A DNA stretch of 64,000 nt from Synaphobranchus kaupii. Taxonomy: Eukaryota; Chordata; Actinopteri; Anguilliformes; Synaphobranchidae. Made by a program: the position numbers and the translations under genes. Below, one piece after another: positions 1-20,972 of this stretch. The DNA lies in NCBI GenBank assembly GCA_029718625.1, contig CM056383.1, positions 71,567,761 to 71,631,760 on the forward strand, in the 5' to 3' direction. Each line of letters starts with the position of its first letter. The first letter of the stretch is position 1. The notes below the pieces were generated by a model. It had not been told where the DNA came from and did not search any database. It saw nothing but the letters and a program-made list of their open reading frames with translations.

Positions 1-345
1 TGATATCACCATACAACTATACACACTGATATCATCACACAACTATACACACTGATATCACCATACAACTATACACACTGATATCACCATACAACTATAC
101 ACACTGACATCACCATACAACTATACACACTGACATCACCAGACAACTATACACACTGACATCACCATACAACTATACACACTGATATCACCACACAACT
201 ATACACACTATCACCATAGAACTATACACACTGACATCACCAGACAACTATACACACTGACATCACCAGACAACTATACACACTGACATCACCATACAAC
301 TATACACACTGACATCACCATACAACTATACACACTGTGATCACC
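1..345. repeat. 26-bp minisatellite
   Basis: About 13 tandem copies of a 26-bp AT-rich unit built around ACTATACACACTGATATCA. Variants alternate GATATC/GACATC and CATACAA/CAGACAA. The array begins at the window edge, so its true length is unknown. It lies in the intron just before the first visible exon of the upstream CFAP91 copy. Confidence 0.95.
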
Positions 346-598
346 ATAGCATTACACACACACGTTCCACATTTGTGGAAATTTGTGGTTAACCTTGACT
401 TACAGTAAAATGCAAATTTTATCTTCACAAACATAATGCAATAATGAAAAGGACATTGCTAAACTGCATTGAATGGAACAAATGGAACATATTTTGCATA
501 AATAAAACTTATTGACAAATATTGATTGAATACTGATTGATACCAGGCCAGTGTCTTACTATTGAGAGATTGTTTCTTTACAGTGACTAATAGCTTAA

Positions 599-2839
<2,241 letters not shown>

Positions 2840-3319
2840 GGGGAATGTGAGAGGAGATCGGGGGAACCAGGGACAAATGCGTTCCACAGAAATGTTTGTA
2901 TTTAACAGACGATTGCAGTGGGTTGTCAATTGTGAAATTTCAAGTGCTAAATGGCCCAAAAAGAATTTTTAAGAAACCATTTAATCTACACAAATCTCAT
3001 AATTGTGTCTGGTGAGCCTGTGAAACGGAGATGTGGGGTACAGAACTCGTTCCTCCCGGTGAACAGAGCGAGGAACCCAAATCTCCCTCTTTTTATTTGG
3101 ATGGAGGCTTGGTTTCAGTCTATGTTCTTGAACTAGAACTCACTGTGAAATAGATTTTTCTCTTTTTCCACACAAAAACAGTTTGTCACCAAGTTGTTTG
3201 TGATAATATAATGCGTTTATCTGTGAGTGAAAAGAATGGGCGAATGTGGATTGAAACCAGTCTGTAATACTGAAGCTTCTGCCTTTTTGCCCCTTGTGTA
3301 ACAGTCTTGAGGAAAAATG

Positions 3320-3325
3320 AATAAA
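3320..3325 (+). terminator. Probable poly(A) signal of cfap91 copy 1
   Basis: AATAAA lies 481 bp after the stop in the context GAGGAAAAATGAATAAAA. Nearly the same sequence surrounds AATAAA at 13264 behind the second copy. Confidence 0.6.
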
Positions 3326-3329
3326 ATTG

Positions 3330-4790
3330 CTACATTTCCCACAGCAGTAGAGGAAATGACCTCTTTGTGGTGCTATATTGGCATGTTTCTTTATAAAAAA
3401 TAAAATAATTACAAAGACCTTAAAATGCTCTGGCCAGTTGGCCTTGGGTTGTATAATGAAGTAATTGTGAGCGAATTATGTGAATTAAAAATCAAAAATA
3501 GAACCAAACCATGACTTCATGACTTACTTATTTTTCATTGGTGTGAAATCACAACTAAATGATTAATGGAGAATGTGCCAGCGCTTTGAATGCATTGCAG
3601 TTAAGTGTGACTCCACAGTCAGGTGTTAAATAACATCACTGGATTAGCAGGCCTGGATAAAGCAGTATCTGTTTAATAAAAATGTGGTAAACTTTACAAT
3701 ACCAGTGTCACACTGTTATATATTCTGTTCTATCAATCAAACCAAGTAGAATAAAGATTATGAAGTCTTATATGTGTGCTGTATGTGTTTTATAAATTAA
3801 TATTGCTCCATTACAAATTTTTCTGTAGACTTTCAACAGACTGTCCATGGTTCAGCCCCGAGTCGGTGGAAATAAAGAGCCTGCTCCGACCATAGACCGG
3901 CTACGACACATCCCGAGAGATATTGGGTTAAATGTCGTGTAATTGGTACCACAAAAAGGGTGATCACTCAGGATACAGCATTCTAAATATGATCCGTGTA
4001 AATTTGCGCAATTCAGCAACATTATCATGTTTTTTTCCGATTAAGGCCAAAAGAGGTACACACCAGTGTGGCAACTTTATGGTGAATGTGGCGAGTTTAG
4101 TTTATTGTTTGCGCAACAATGACATCAACAGTAACTGCACTATGACGTCACAGAATAGGGCAAACAATGGCTTGACTTCGCTGACCAAAAAATTATCATT
4201 GTGTCAAATCGCAGTCTGGTGTTTTTGCACTCACGAAGACTTAGCTTGTGACCCTCATTCTTTATCTGACGGAAGGCTCCTCTGTCAACCCCACTAGCCT
4301 AAGTGAAAATGTAAGTTTTGAAAGTATTAATGGCTAATCAGTTGCTCGTAAACAAATATAGCTACGACCTCTGCTCTGACAGTGTTGATGAAATAATCAT
4401 TTTAAAAAGATAATTCGGTTGCGTTGTAGCTATAGGAAAAGCACAAAAACATCTACAAATTGTTATTTTAAGGAAACTGATATGATATATCGCTGATAGC
4501 TAATTAGCCATGCGTTACGTCAACGTTTTTACTCAAAAAGCTAGCTAGGTAGTTCGGTGTCAACTCCAACGTGATTTGCGATCTGCACACAAACTGACGC
4601 AGTTATGGCTCAGTTATTAGATAAACATGTACCGTTAGCCAATGAGATAGTCCTACTCTGGATTAGTAGTTCATTATGAATCTAGGCTAAATTTAGATTT
4701 AGTGCTCATTACCGTTGCTCTTACACTCGCTGTGAATGTTGTTAGCTAGGGCTGGCACTCGGTAAATGCACTTAGGTTCTCTTTCATTGT
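3330..4790. other. Intergenic DNA between cfap91 copies; no gene seen
   Basis: AT-rich single-copy-looking sequence. A 121-codon ORF at 3932-4297 has no recognisable similarity and no splice context, and is taken as chance. A perfect CRE palindrome TGACGTCA is at 4143-4150. Confidence 0.6.
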
Positions 4791-4958
4791 TAGTCGCTAT
4801 GGATAAGAGTCCCAGCTAGGGTTGCCAACCGTCCCTTGAAATAAGGGACGATCCCTTATCAGTTCAATAAGGGACGGGTCTTTTATTGTCCAAATAAGGG
4901 ACGATCCCTTATTTCAAGGGACGGTTGGCAACCCTAGTCCCAGCTAAATGAATATAAT
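4790..4958 (+). mobile_element. L2/UnaL2-type 3' tail split by a MITE
   Basis: GTCGCTATGGATAAGAG upstream and CAGCTAAATGAATATAATGG downstream of the hairpin element are the two halves of the common fish LINE/SINE tail of the type GTCGCTCTGGATAAGAGCGT...CTAAATG. Intact relatives lie at 62658-62712 and, inverted, at 61761-61820. Confidence 0.65.
4818..4935. mobile_element. 118-bp hairpin MITE with 10-bp target duplication
   Basis: Almost the whole element is one inverted repeat. It starts AGGGTTGCCAACCGTCCCTT and ends with the reverse complement. Direct repeats AGTCCCAGCT (4808-4817 and 4936-4945) flank it exactly. A 9-11 bp duplication is typical of Mutator-type transposition; the superfamily assignment is inferred from that length only. 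Confidence 0.9.
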
Positions 4959-5233
4959 GGTACCGTTTCATTTTACGGTGATTTTAAACCCATCATTGAT
5001 GCGCTCAATCACACAGCTCCCTTCTACAGATAGACGCTACAGAAACCAATGTGGGAACAGCAAAGGGAAGCTGTTAGCATTAGCAGTGTAAACTCCCACA
5101 ACAATCAAATCCTGCTTAGGGACCCTGAAACTAGACCAGGGCCAGCACTGGCTACCAGCCCTGCATGCTAGACACACGAGAACCCTGTGCCACATACCAC
5201 AAATTGCACTGCAACTCCTGGCCTCTCACGCCT

Positions 5234-5498
5234 GGGCTGTGTCCGAATCAGAGCCCTATCTACTGCATCCTGCGTCCTCTGTACTGTGTACTTGCATACT
5301 GTGTACTGTTTAGTACGCAACGTGCAGACCGCAAAAAAATATCATCCATACTATATTCAGCGAAAAACCCGGATATAAGTATGTCATCCAGGGATTTTAA
5401 GTTCACTACATTTAGAGAACATTTTGTCTACTGAACAACGTTCTCATCCAGTGCACTAGCATACTCAATATGGAAGGGCGCTGATTCAGACACAACCC
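5234..5498. mobile_element. MITE with GGGYTGTGTCYGAATCAG ends
   Basis: Left end GGGCTGTGTCCGAATCAGAG and right end CTGATTCAGACACAACCC are inverted repeats. The interior carries many short GTACT/AGTAC motifs. No clear target duplication was found, because the right end has been amplified in tandem (see 5459-5664). Confidence 0.75.
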
Positions 5499-5664
5499 CA
5501 GTGTACTCAAAAAGCATACTCAGTATGGAAGGGCGCTGAATCAGACACAACCCCAGTGTACTCAAAAAGCATACTCAGTATGGAAGGGCGCTGAATCAGA
5601 CACAACCCCAGTGTACTCAAAAAGCATACTCAGTATGGAAGGGCGCTGATTCGGACACAACCCT
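5459..5664. repeat. 55-bp tandem repeat made from a MITE end, just upstream of cfap91-like
   Basis: Nearly four copies, spaced exactly 55 bp (5459, 5514, 5569, 5624), each containing GCATACTCAGTATGGAAGGG and the terminal repeat of the MITE to its left. It ends about 100 bp before the ATG at 5762, so it lies in the presumed promoter or 5' UTR. Confidence 0.93.
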
Positions 5665-5761
5665 GCTGTTGCCTGCGGTTACGCGGTGGCCATGCCGCCC
5701 GTCTGTCTCTGTCGCCAGTTTGGGGTCCCATCAGAGAGTCCGCAGAGCAGTGGAAAACAAA

Positions 5762-13031
<7,270 letters not shown>

Positions 13032-13263
13032 CCGCCGTGTACGGAGGAGGAGCAGAGGATGGATTTACACCCTGCTCTGTGAGAAGGACTGACAAACAGG
13101 AGGACAGGAAGAGAAAGAGAAAGAGGAGAAGAACAAGGGAAGTTAGGGAGGAGAGAGGGAGCTGCAGGATGAGACTAAGGCCATTCCTTCAGCTCATTCT
13201 CTCGTACCTCAGTCCTGGCTGTGCGCCCTTTTTTCCTTTTTATAATGAAGTTGAGGAAGAGTG

Positions 13264-13269
13264 AATAAA
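13264..13269 (+). terminator. Probable poly(A) signal of cfap91-like
   Basis: AATAAA in the context GAGGAAGAGTGAATAAAA, nearly identical to the copy 1 signal at 3320. It marks the homologous 3' end. Confidence 0.6.
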
Positions 13270-13314
13270 ATCTAAAATCAGTGCCTCATCAGTATCAGCA
13301 GACATATGGAACTC

Positions 13315-13333
13315 TTTATTATTATTGTTATTA

Positions 13334-13374
<41 letters not shown>

Positions 13375-13376
13375 GT
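13315..13376. repeat. (ATT)n microsatellite
   Basis: About 20 ATT units with GTT interruptions, 50 bp past the poly(A) signal. Confidence 0.95.
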
Positions 13377-13585
13377 TGGAGTTGAAAGAGAAAATAAATG
13401 GCAGGGCACTTTAAAAGCCTTTTTTTAAAAACAGATTAGTGTTGTGTTGTACATTCTGAAGTATTTCCATCAATTCTTGTTAGTAATTTTCACATAAAAT
13501 AATAATAAAAAAACCTTTCTGTGCAGATTTCAGCCACAAGGTCATTGCCACGATGTTATGACAACACAGCTTTTTCCCATCTAAC

Positions 13586-13790
13586 AACGCTATGCTAATG
13601 CCTGTGGAGTTCATGCGTTTTTCTCCCAGCAGCTATCACAGTGTTAGCTGGGATATGCTAATGCATGTGTAGTTCATGCGTTTTCCCCCCCAGCAATGCT
13701 ATCACAGTGTTAGCTGGGATATGCTAATGCGTGTGGAGTTCATGCGTTTTTCCCCCCAGCAATATGCTAATGTATGTGGAGTTCATGCTC
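13586..13790. repeat. 63-66 bp tandem repeat, about three copies
   Basis: Units share ATGCTAATGCNTGTGNAGTT and CATGCGTTTTTCYCCCAGCA. The last copy is truncated. The CCCAGCA with its pyrimidine tract is acceptor-like, but no exon follows. Confidence 0.9.
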
Positions 13791-13799
13791 ATCGCAAAA

Positions 13800-16380
13800 G
13801 CCTGCTCTCTGTCCTAAGTATTTACAGTCATCATGTGACCATGCACCAACCATCAGTCACAAAGACGTGTATTTCTATAGTACTAGTATTTAAGATAATT
13901 ATGCATTTATTCATTCTCTTTTTACTTAATTTCTATCACCACCCATTGCATATAACAGTCTGCAGAATGCCTATATCCTAAGTGAATTCAGCCCTGCCAC
14001 GGGTAGTTTCTGTATGGGTCCTGACAATCCAGATGAGTAAATCCAGATGTTAAGGTGGTCAGGTACTGCTGCTGCTGTGGTGAGCGAACTCCTACAGGTG
14101 CATGGAAATATAGGATTTTTGTCCCATGTGTATTAATATATGTATGTATCTAATACTTTATAATATTATATAGGCCTACCATGTCACAATATTTGAGAAT
14201 TTAGTAAAGTCTAGCATTGTCAAGGTGATTAATGATGAAGACCCCTTTACCTTTGGAGAGGGCAAGAGGTGTGCACTATTGGCAGGCAGTGTATTGTGAC
14301 GCTACAAACAAGCACTACGTATAGTACAGCCTCTGGGTTAGCCTACTTGGCAATAAACGTCAACTCTGTCAGTTGATTGACCACATCCTCATTCTGTCTA
14401 CAAGCGTGGAAACCGAAGTGCATTACCGGCATCTTCCAGTATAGAAAGTCGTAATTTCACAAAGCAAGTCAGTGGAAGTGTCAGATCTATGTGCACACCT
14501 TACTTCCGTTTAGAGACACACAATTTAGCCTATCGGCGATCCCGTCTGGATGTAGCGACGCGGTTAATAGACGGAGTCATGTTACTTTATTTTGCCTCAT
14601 TTTGGCTCTTCATTCATATTTGGTCTCACTTCCCCCTTTTACAGTCTAGGACTTCCCCTCGTTAATTAATATTGACCAATATATTCTGTAAAGTAGCTTA
14701 TTCTTGTCATAAACATTATTGCAAGAGCACGCAGCATATGTCGTAAATGTATAAATGAAAGTAAAGCTGCAATTACAAATAAACAGGGCTTCTGCTTCTG
14801 CATATAGAGGTGTGAGAGAGAGAGATCATTATTGCTGGCTAGATACATTCTCTGGGTACACTAGTAACCTATCGTTGTCTTACCAATAAAGAACCGTCAT
14901 CAAATGATTTAATTGGGAGATAACCGAGAGAGGAGAACCCCGTTGTAACACTAGCGTTGTTTTATTCGGACCTCATTCCCTGGTGCGTGGTAACCAGGAA
15001 GAGAGGTTTGTTGGCACTCTGCCGAAAGAAGAACAGGTCTGTGTTTGTATCCTACTATAATCACCAACGAGGTTTGGATTTCTTAGTATAACAAATCTCA
15101 AGCCAACGCTGGTTTTATTATAAAGATTATCGGACGCGGGATGCTGTTCTTTCATCGGAGAGACTATATGTGATCTTCGAATTGCCATGTCTTCGTAAGT
15201 AGGCTACCTTACTTCCTACTTCTACTGTTTTTAATAAATTCGTGCTGCTTCAGTTCTGATTTAATGAACTACGATGGGCTACTTCGCGTACAGTAGAAAA
15301 TGGTGCTAAATGGCTAATAAGCGCCAACTTTCTCCGTAGACCTTATGTGTCAGATTAGTCTACATTGTATTGATGCAATCAAGTGATTTTAGGGGACACT
15401 TACCGGTCATAATGCTACAATAGAAGAAGGTAATTGAAATATATGTCCGCACACAGCCCTTGTGAGACACTGCGGTCATAGATTGACCGTCGTTTTTCCG
15501 AAGTGGTGACCGCTTGACCGCAGTTCGGAGACAGTATAGCTACACTAAACTCATCCACTGCATAAATATTAACCAGCAGCAAGGATTGCAGCAAGGATTA
15601 CGTGGGCATTGTTTTCTTTCGTTATACAAGAGTAATAGCCTTTAAAGTAGTTTTGAAGTGTGGCCACAATAGTTCCACAATGGTGTAACCTTTTATTTGT
15701 ATTTTAAAGTATATTTTAAAGGACTTGCACAGTGCCAGGTCATTCTATGCGAACCATTGCCGGACCGGATTATACGTGTGATTAGTGGCTCGTGTCGTGT
15801 GTGGTAAAGATTGGGGGTAAATATGATCTCCGCAATTATTTTAGTCCCCATCTGGCATGTTCACTGGGATCATTTGTGGTCAAAGTTCAAGAGTAGACTG
15901 GACTGCGTCTACTGACAACAGAAGTTTACGCGAGGCTTTTATTTATTTATTTATTTATTTATTTATTTGTGCATGTATTATTTTTTATTTAGACATGCAT
16001 CTAATAAGTGCATGTATTATGTATTTATACATGGATCTTATTATTTAATTATTTATTTAGTGACGCAATGGCTATTGTGCTGTAGTATTGCGTAAGCATT
16101 ATGGCCTTTTCTTTATTTTTTAAAATGTATTATTATGCTACGTCCTGTATTGGGTCCAAAAAAGCCTTCCTTAGAAAGGCAAAAACAAAACTGGAGGATA
16201 ATTGAAGGATCATATAAATAGTATTGTAGTTAATGTAGGCCGAAATCTACTCTAAGCATTAGTTTCATTTTACAAGATTTCTTTGTGCAACAGATTACAG
16301 TAACACACAATCACCTCTGTTTGCACAGTAGAAGCATCAAACAGTACTTCAGTCTGTGATACACCAGTTATAAAGAGCTG
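13800..16380. other. Intergenic; possible 5' non-coding exon of nr1i2 near 15.2 kb
   Basis: No protein-coding gene recognised. A strong donor (TCTTC|GTAAGT, 15194/15195) follows an ATG at 15187. As NR1I2's first coding exon begins with only 6 bases of 5' UTR, at least one upstream non-coding exon must exist, and this is a candidate. Around 14880-15010, AATAAAGAACCGTC and GTTGTAACA also look like LTR-type text, an alternative reading. TTTA repeats lie at 15939-15968. Confidence 0.35.
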
Positions 16381-16549
16381 CATTCATCAGGCATCACACA
16401 GAAAAACATCCCGAGTTTGTACGTCCATCTGTGTTTGATTGAAGTAGAAGAAAAGCTGGTGGTATTGGAAGGTAGGTTTGGCATCACCGTATAGTCTGTT
16501 GTTATGAGAACCGATCGGAACCACATCGCAGACACCAAAAGAGAATGGG

Positions 16550-17210
16550 AATAAGGCTTTATTTGAGGTCGACAGAAACAGGGTCAGAGTCCAGCGAACA
16601 GGGCAATGCAGAATGGGCAGAAACAAAGTCCAGAACAGGCAGGGGTCAAAACCCGGAAGATCCGTCAGAGGCTGGAGAACAGGAGGGCGAAGGGCAGGAG
16701 CAGGGCTAGGACGGGGACGGGCAGGCGGGCAGGAGGACTGGAACAGGGCTGGACAGGAACAGGCAAGACGGGCAGGAGAACAGGAACTGGACGGGTAGAC
16801 ACAGGACTGGAAACAGGACCTCAGAACAGGCAGGGAACAGGAAGCAGGCAGAGAGCAGGCAGGGAGCAGGCAGGAGAAACCGCTGGAAAGCTGACACACA
16901 AGCACGAATGCAGGGCACAAGACGATCTGGCACAGAACAGAGAAACGGGTGCTTATATGCCAGATTAACGACGCGACAACGAGGAACAGGTCAGATGACA
17001 AAACATGAGGAAACGCATATCAGGAGTGGGGAGCGGAGACACGAAATGAGGAGAAAGGGAAAACACGGAACGGACTACAAAAACTGAACGGACTACAAAA
17101 ACTGAACGGACTACAAAAACTGAATGGACTACAAAAACTGAACGGACTAAGACGTAGAGGCACAGGACGTGACTCTGTTAGAGGGGCTTCCCTCTTAAGT
17201 GATCATGGCG
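16550..17210 (-). mobile_element. Purine-rich dispersed repeat, probable retroelement remnant
   Basis: GC- and purine-rich text dominated by CAGG/ACAGG motifs, bounded by AATAAGGCTTTATTTGAGG at the left and CGTAGAGGCACAGGACGTGA at the right. On the minus strand the right edge would begin near TCACGTCCTGTGCCTC, resembling fish LTR ends. Frames open on both strands have no recognisable protein. Confidence 0.4.
17062..17152. repeat. 19-bp tandem repeat
   Basis: Four to five copies of GAACGGACTACAAAAACTG. Confidence 0.93.
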
Positions 17211-17214
17211 GATC

Positions 17215-17275
17215 CTCTTAAATACTAACGCAGTGTGTGTGTGTGTGTGTGAGGTGCTGTTTAAATACTAACGCA

Positions 17276-17306
<31 letters not shown>

Positions 17307-17350
17307 TGTTTAAATACTAACGCAGTGTGTGTGTGTGAGGTGGTATTTAA
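17215..17350. repeat. TG-containing compound minisatellite
   Basis: Three to four units of TTTAAATACTAACGCAG followed by (TG)n and GAGGTGG, differing in TG number. Confidence 0.92.
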
Positions 17351-18351
17351 ATACTAATACTAAGTGGTTGTAAACAGCACATTTAAACAAGGTACCTTTC
17401 CCATTCATCTCAATGGCTCACTCAGGAAACAGACAGCTACCATAGATCATTTCAAGTTATTATTTTTTTGATTCATAACCCTGAAACCTGCGTAATGCTT
17501 CTGCAATGCTTTTGAAAACATGGGAAATCTGTGGAAATCACATGCCGTGCACAAAAAGAAAATGAAGACAAAGAGCCCACTCAAGACCGTCACAAGAAAA
17601 GGGAGGAGGGAATCAGAAGGGATGGATCTTTTTTAACTTTCTCGGTAAATGCAAGTTTGGGGGGGGGGGGGGGGGTTTGAGTGTTAACCGTTTCCAGGTC
17701 CCATGTCACTGCCCCCACATCCCAAGTGCTGATAAAATTATCTTATAGAATTAAAAAAGGAAGAAAGGAGTCCATGGATACCTCAGTGTCTGCTTCCTTT
17801 CACGCAGAAATACAGCAGGAGAGCTGGAGGACTGCTTTATGCAGGTAACACACCTGCGCTGCAGTACTGCTCTATACAGCTAACACAGGTATATAGGACG
17901 TGTGGTAAACATCTTTGTCCACCCTGAAATCGAAGCATGAAATCCTCAAGCTGCTATTGTGTCTGAGAGAATTGCGCTTTAAAGTTGCACCACAGCTGTT
18001 AATTTTGAAGACTTTTGCCCTCATGTTCTCTGTAAAAGAAAGACGGGGGAAATGAAGGCTAATTAGCCGGGCCGGAAAGAGCTGGATTGTCTTTATTCCT
18101 GCTTTTCACCTGGTCCAGCTGATCTGACACGGTGCCTTCAAACCTTTTGTGTTTGTGGGTCAATCACACCATCGACTCTGAGGCTTTCAGTCAAATGCCT
18201 CCGATTGGTTCATGCCCGTTTCCCATTAGTCTTTGTGTTTGTAGCTATATTGTGCTGATGGAGGCGAGGTTGATTTCTGTGGCTAATTAAATGAACTTTA
18301 ACGCTGTACATTTTATTCTGTTGGAGTACGTTGGATCCTTCAAAGGCTCAA

Positions 18352-18532
18352 ACAGTAAAATGTTCAGTGTTAAATCAACTCTTACACTTTTAACTTAGGA
18401 CTTTTAACTCTAATAGAGTACATGTGGTCCCTGTTGGACTCATATAAACTTTGTTAGAGTTGAATTAACATTGGACGTTTTACTGGCGTATAAAGTTTTC
18501 TGGAGTTAAATTAACAATGGGCAGTTTACTGT
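18352..18532. mobile_element. MITE with ACAGTAAANTG terminal repeats
   Basis: Left ACAGTAAAATGTTCAGTG...AAATCAACT and right AGTTAAATTAAC...GGGCAGTTTACTGT are inverted repeats. The interior has AACTCTAATAGAGT-type mini-palindromes. Related fragment at 8171. Confidence 0.75.
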
Positions 18533-19526
18533 ATATGCCCACCACAGCACCCCTGTAGGGTGAAGGGGTGCATACATTCAGGGCATTGTTTTGTGTTATG
18601 CTTGAGGGCCGTTACCTCTGTGGGTTTGGATCTGTGTCCTGTGGTACTGGGGATGGAGCCTCTTCAGACTGTTTCAGAAGATGGCCGATGATTCTGCTGA
18701 CGATTCGTGACCGCTTTGCGATGTTTCTTTCCCCCCCTGTGGGGCTCCTGGGGGGACGGGACCATGCAGGGAGGGGGCAGACACCTCCAGGTTGCGGAAT
18801 GGAGAGATCTGGAGGAACGGAGGTGAATTTTACCATTGTGTAACGGATGCCCCGGACAGTTCGTATATATTACAGAGCCGATATTATTCATATTCATATG
18901 ATGCAGTGAACAAGCTGTACCCACTGCAGCAAAACCAGGGCTGGGTCGACACCTGGAGTTCTTCAGAATAAGTTTTTAGCGCAATCCAAACAGGAAGGAG
19001 AGAAACAGCTAGCCAGGAGGTTAGCCAGGATGCTAGCTGAATGGCCGATTTTAAAACCGCAGCAATGACGTGTGGAAATAGCCTAATGAATTGGCACTTT
19101 GGTGTATAAGGCCTCTACACAAAGGCTGTTTACATTATGTCTAATGATTAATGTGATGCTTTAGAGGGAGTTCGACCTTCGAAAATGAAAGTCGTGCGTC
19201 ACTCCTTTGAGGGAAAGGATGAGGAAAAAGTTGCCTTGGAGACTAAGTAGCCACTGGTGATTATGAAAGTGTCTGTAATTGTACTAATAATCACCGGTAC
19301 CATGTGTCCCCTCGTATCTGGTTATTTAATCCTTCTTCAGCAGTCTTCCTCTGTCTGGACATCCATGGAAAACATTGTGTTGGCATGGTTATGGTTTGAC
19401 AGACCACACCATACCAGTGTGCCGGTAGTTCAGCCAGTTACGTCCACTGGTAACATTGTCGGGGAGTGACGTAGATGCTGTGGCCGACTGCCAGTCCATG
19501 TTGGCCAATCTGTGAACACTTTGGAG

Positions 19527-19734
19527 CGGTGTTTCTTAAACTATGGGCTGGGACCCAAGACCGGTGGCGGGAGTTTTATGGGCTGGGTCCCACACGTGTG
19601 TAGTCCACTAGGCTATGCTAGTATGCGTATTTGATGGGCCCATGAAAGCTACTAAATTTCAAATTTTGGCCCCAATATTAAAAAAATCAAATTCTAATTT
19701 GTGGTCCCGATGTTAAAATGTTTAAGAACCAGTG
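19527..19734. mobile_element. hAT-type MITE with 8-bp target duplication
   Basis: Ends CGGTGTTTCTTAAACT and AATGTTTAAGAACCAGTG are inverted repeats. Flanking 8-mers CTTTGGAG (19519) and CTTTAGAG (19735) differ at one base. The CAGTGNTTCTTAAAC end is typical of hAT elements. Confidence 0.8.
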
Positions 19735-19889
19735 CTTTAGAGTCACTGCTATTAATTACATTCACCCATCTAGCTAGCTTGTCTATTTCACATATTTATT
19801 AATATCCATAGATTAAAAACCATCGTCGTAATATCGCGTCCCGACATACAGGCATGATAGTGTTAAAAGTAAAAAAATGGAGATTCATA

Positions 19890-20375
19890 AATGGAACATA
19901 ATTATTTTGTAAAACATGTTTTGTCTTTGTGAAGCTTGATGTATTAGAAAACTGTTTTGTATTTGCAAAACAAATATCGCCTATATTTGTTTGATAATCA
20001 TATTTTGCATTTGCAAAACAGTGTTTGTTTGTGAATCATAGGACATTTGTAAAACCTGTTCGGTTTTGGCACTAAATTAGCCCCCTAATAGTCACATGAT
20101 TCACAAATGGAAGACAGCATTTTGTTGTACATGTAAAACAAGTTGTATGTGCATGTGAAGCGTGTTGTACTTGAAAACAGTTCTATTTGTGTATAGGTAC
20201 GTTTGCATTTGCAAAACACGCTGTGTTTGTTTGATAATCGCGTTTTTCATTTGCAAAACACACCGTTTCTGATTCGTGTTTTTCATTTGCAAAACACACT
20301 TGTGTTTGTTTGTGAATCATAGGGCATTTATAAAACCTGTTCTGTTTGTCAAGTTTTGGCACTAAATTAACTCAT
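19890..20375. repeat. Diverged internal repeat with GCAAAACA motifs
   Basis: A segment from GTGTTTGTTTGTGAATCATA through TTTTGGCACTAAATTA occurs at 20024-20078 and again at 20303-20368. Between them are at least five copies of CATTTGCAAAACA. Probably an old dispersed element; class unknown. Confidence 0.65.
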
Positions 20376-20808
20376 AGATGTGGGCAGATAGACAGGTTCT
20401 GTTGTTGTCCTGGGATGATAAAATTTGAGATAACACACTGTGGCGTAACATATCTGATCTGGGTTTATAAAAATAAAACAGACAAAAAATATAGTTTCTT
20501 GACCAAATTACTGTGAGTTAGGCTGGAAACTCGCAGTCCCTTCTCTACTGTGCCCCTTCCGTGTTGAGGGGTTAGGGGTTCCCTAGGAAACCGATTGGAG
20601 GGGGAAAGGTGAGTGAGGGGAAACGGGTCACCTCGGTGGCAATGCTGAAATCCAGCCAATCATTTTTATTTTAGGGGTTCTCCTGAGCAATTAGTTAATT
20701 GGTTTGATTTTAGATGGATTTGCTTCAGTCTGATGGCTGGTAAATTGTGTTGTGTTTTATTTTATTATGTATTATTTGTGACTGTTGTTGCTCTGGCGCC
20801 CTCTGCAG

Positions 20809-20972
20809 GTCAGGATGAGTAATCAGGAGCGTGGCGGCTTGCGCCTGTCAGAACAGGAGGACGAAGAAGATGAGGAAGATGAGGAGCCGAAGGTGTGCCA
20901 AGTCTGTGGAGACCGAGCCACTGGCTATCACTTCAATGCCCTGAGCTGTGAGGGGTGTAAGGGATTCTTCAG
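20809..20972 (+). CDS. nr1i2: nr1i2 coding exon 1: start and first zinc finger
   Basis: Acceptor GGCGCCCTCTGCAG, six bases of 5' UTR, then ATG at 20815. The acidic segment [10 protein letters not shown] is followed by finger 1 ([15 protein letters not shown]...CEGCKGFFR). Donor TTCAG|GTGAGA, followed by a short GA repeat. Confidence 0.93.

Noticed and set aside
3848..3943. Short frame starting MVQPRVGGNKEPAP as a possible exon
   Set aside because: Did not match CFAP91, COX17 or other neighbours that I know; no convincing donor.
5666..5700. RFX X-box in front of the ciliary gene copy
   Set aside because: GTTGCC is present, but the second half is GGTTAC, not an inverted half site.
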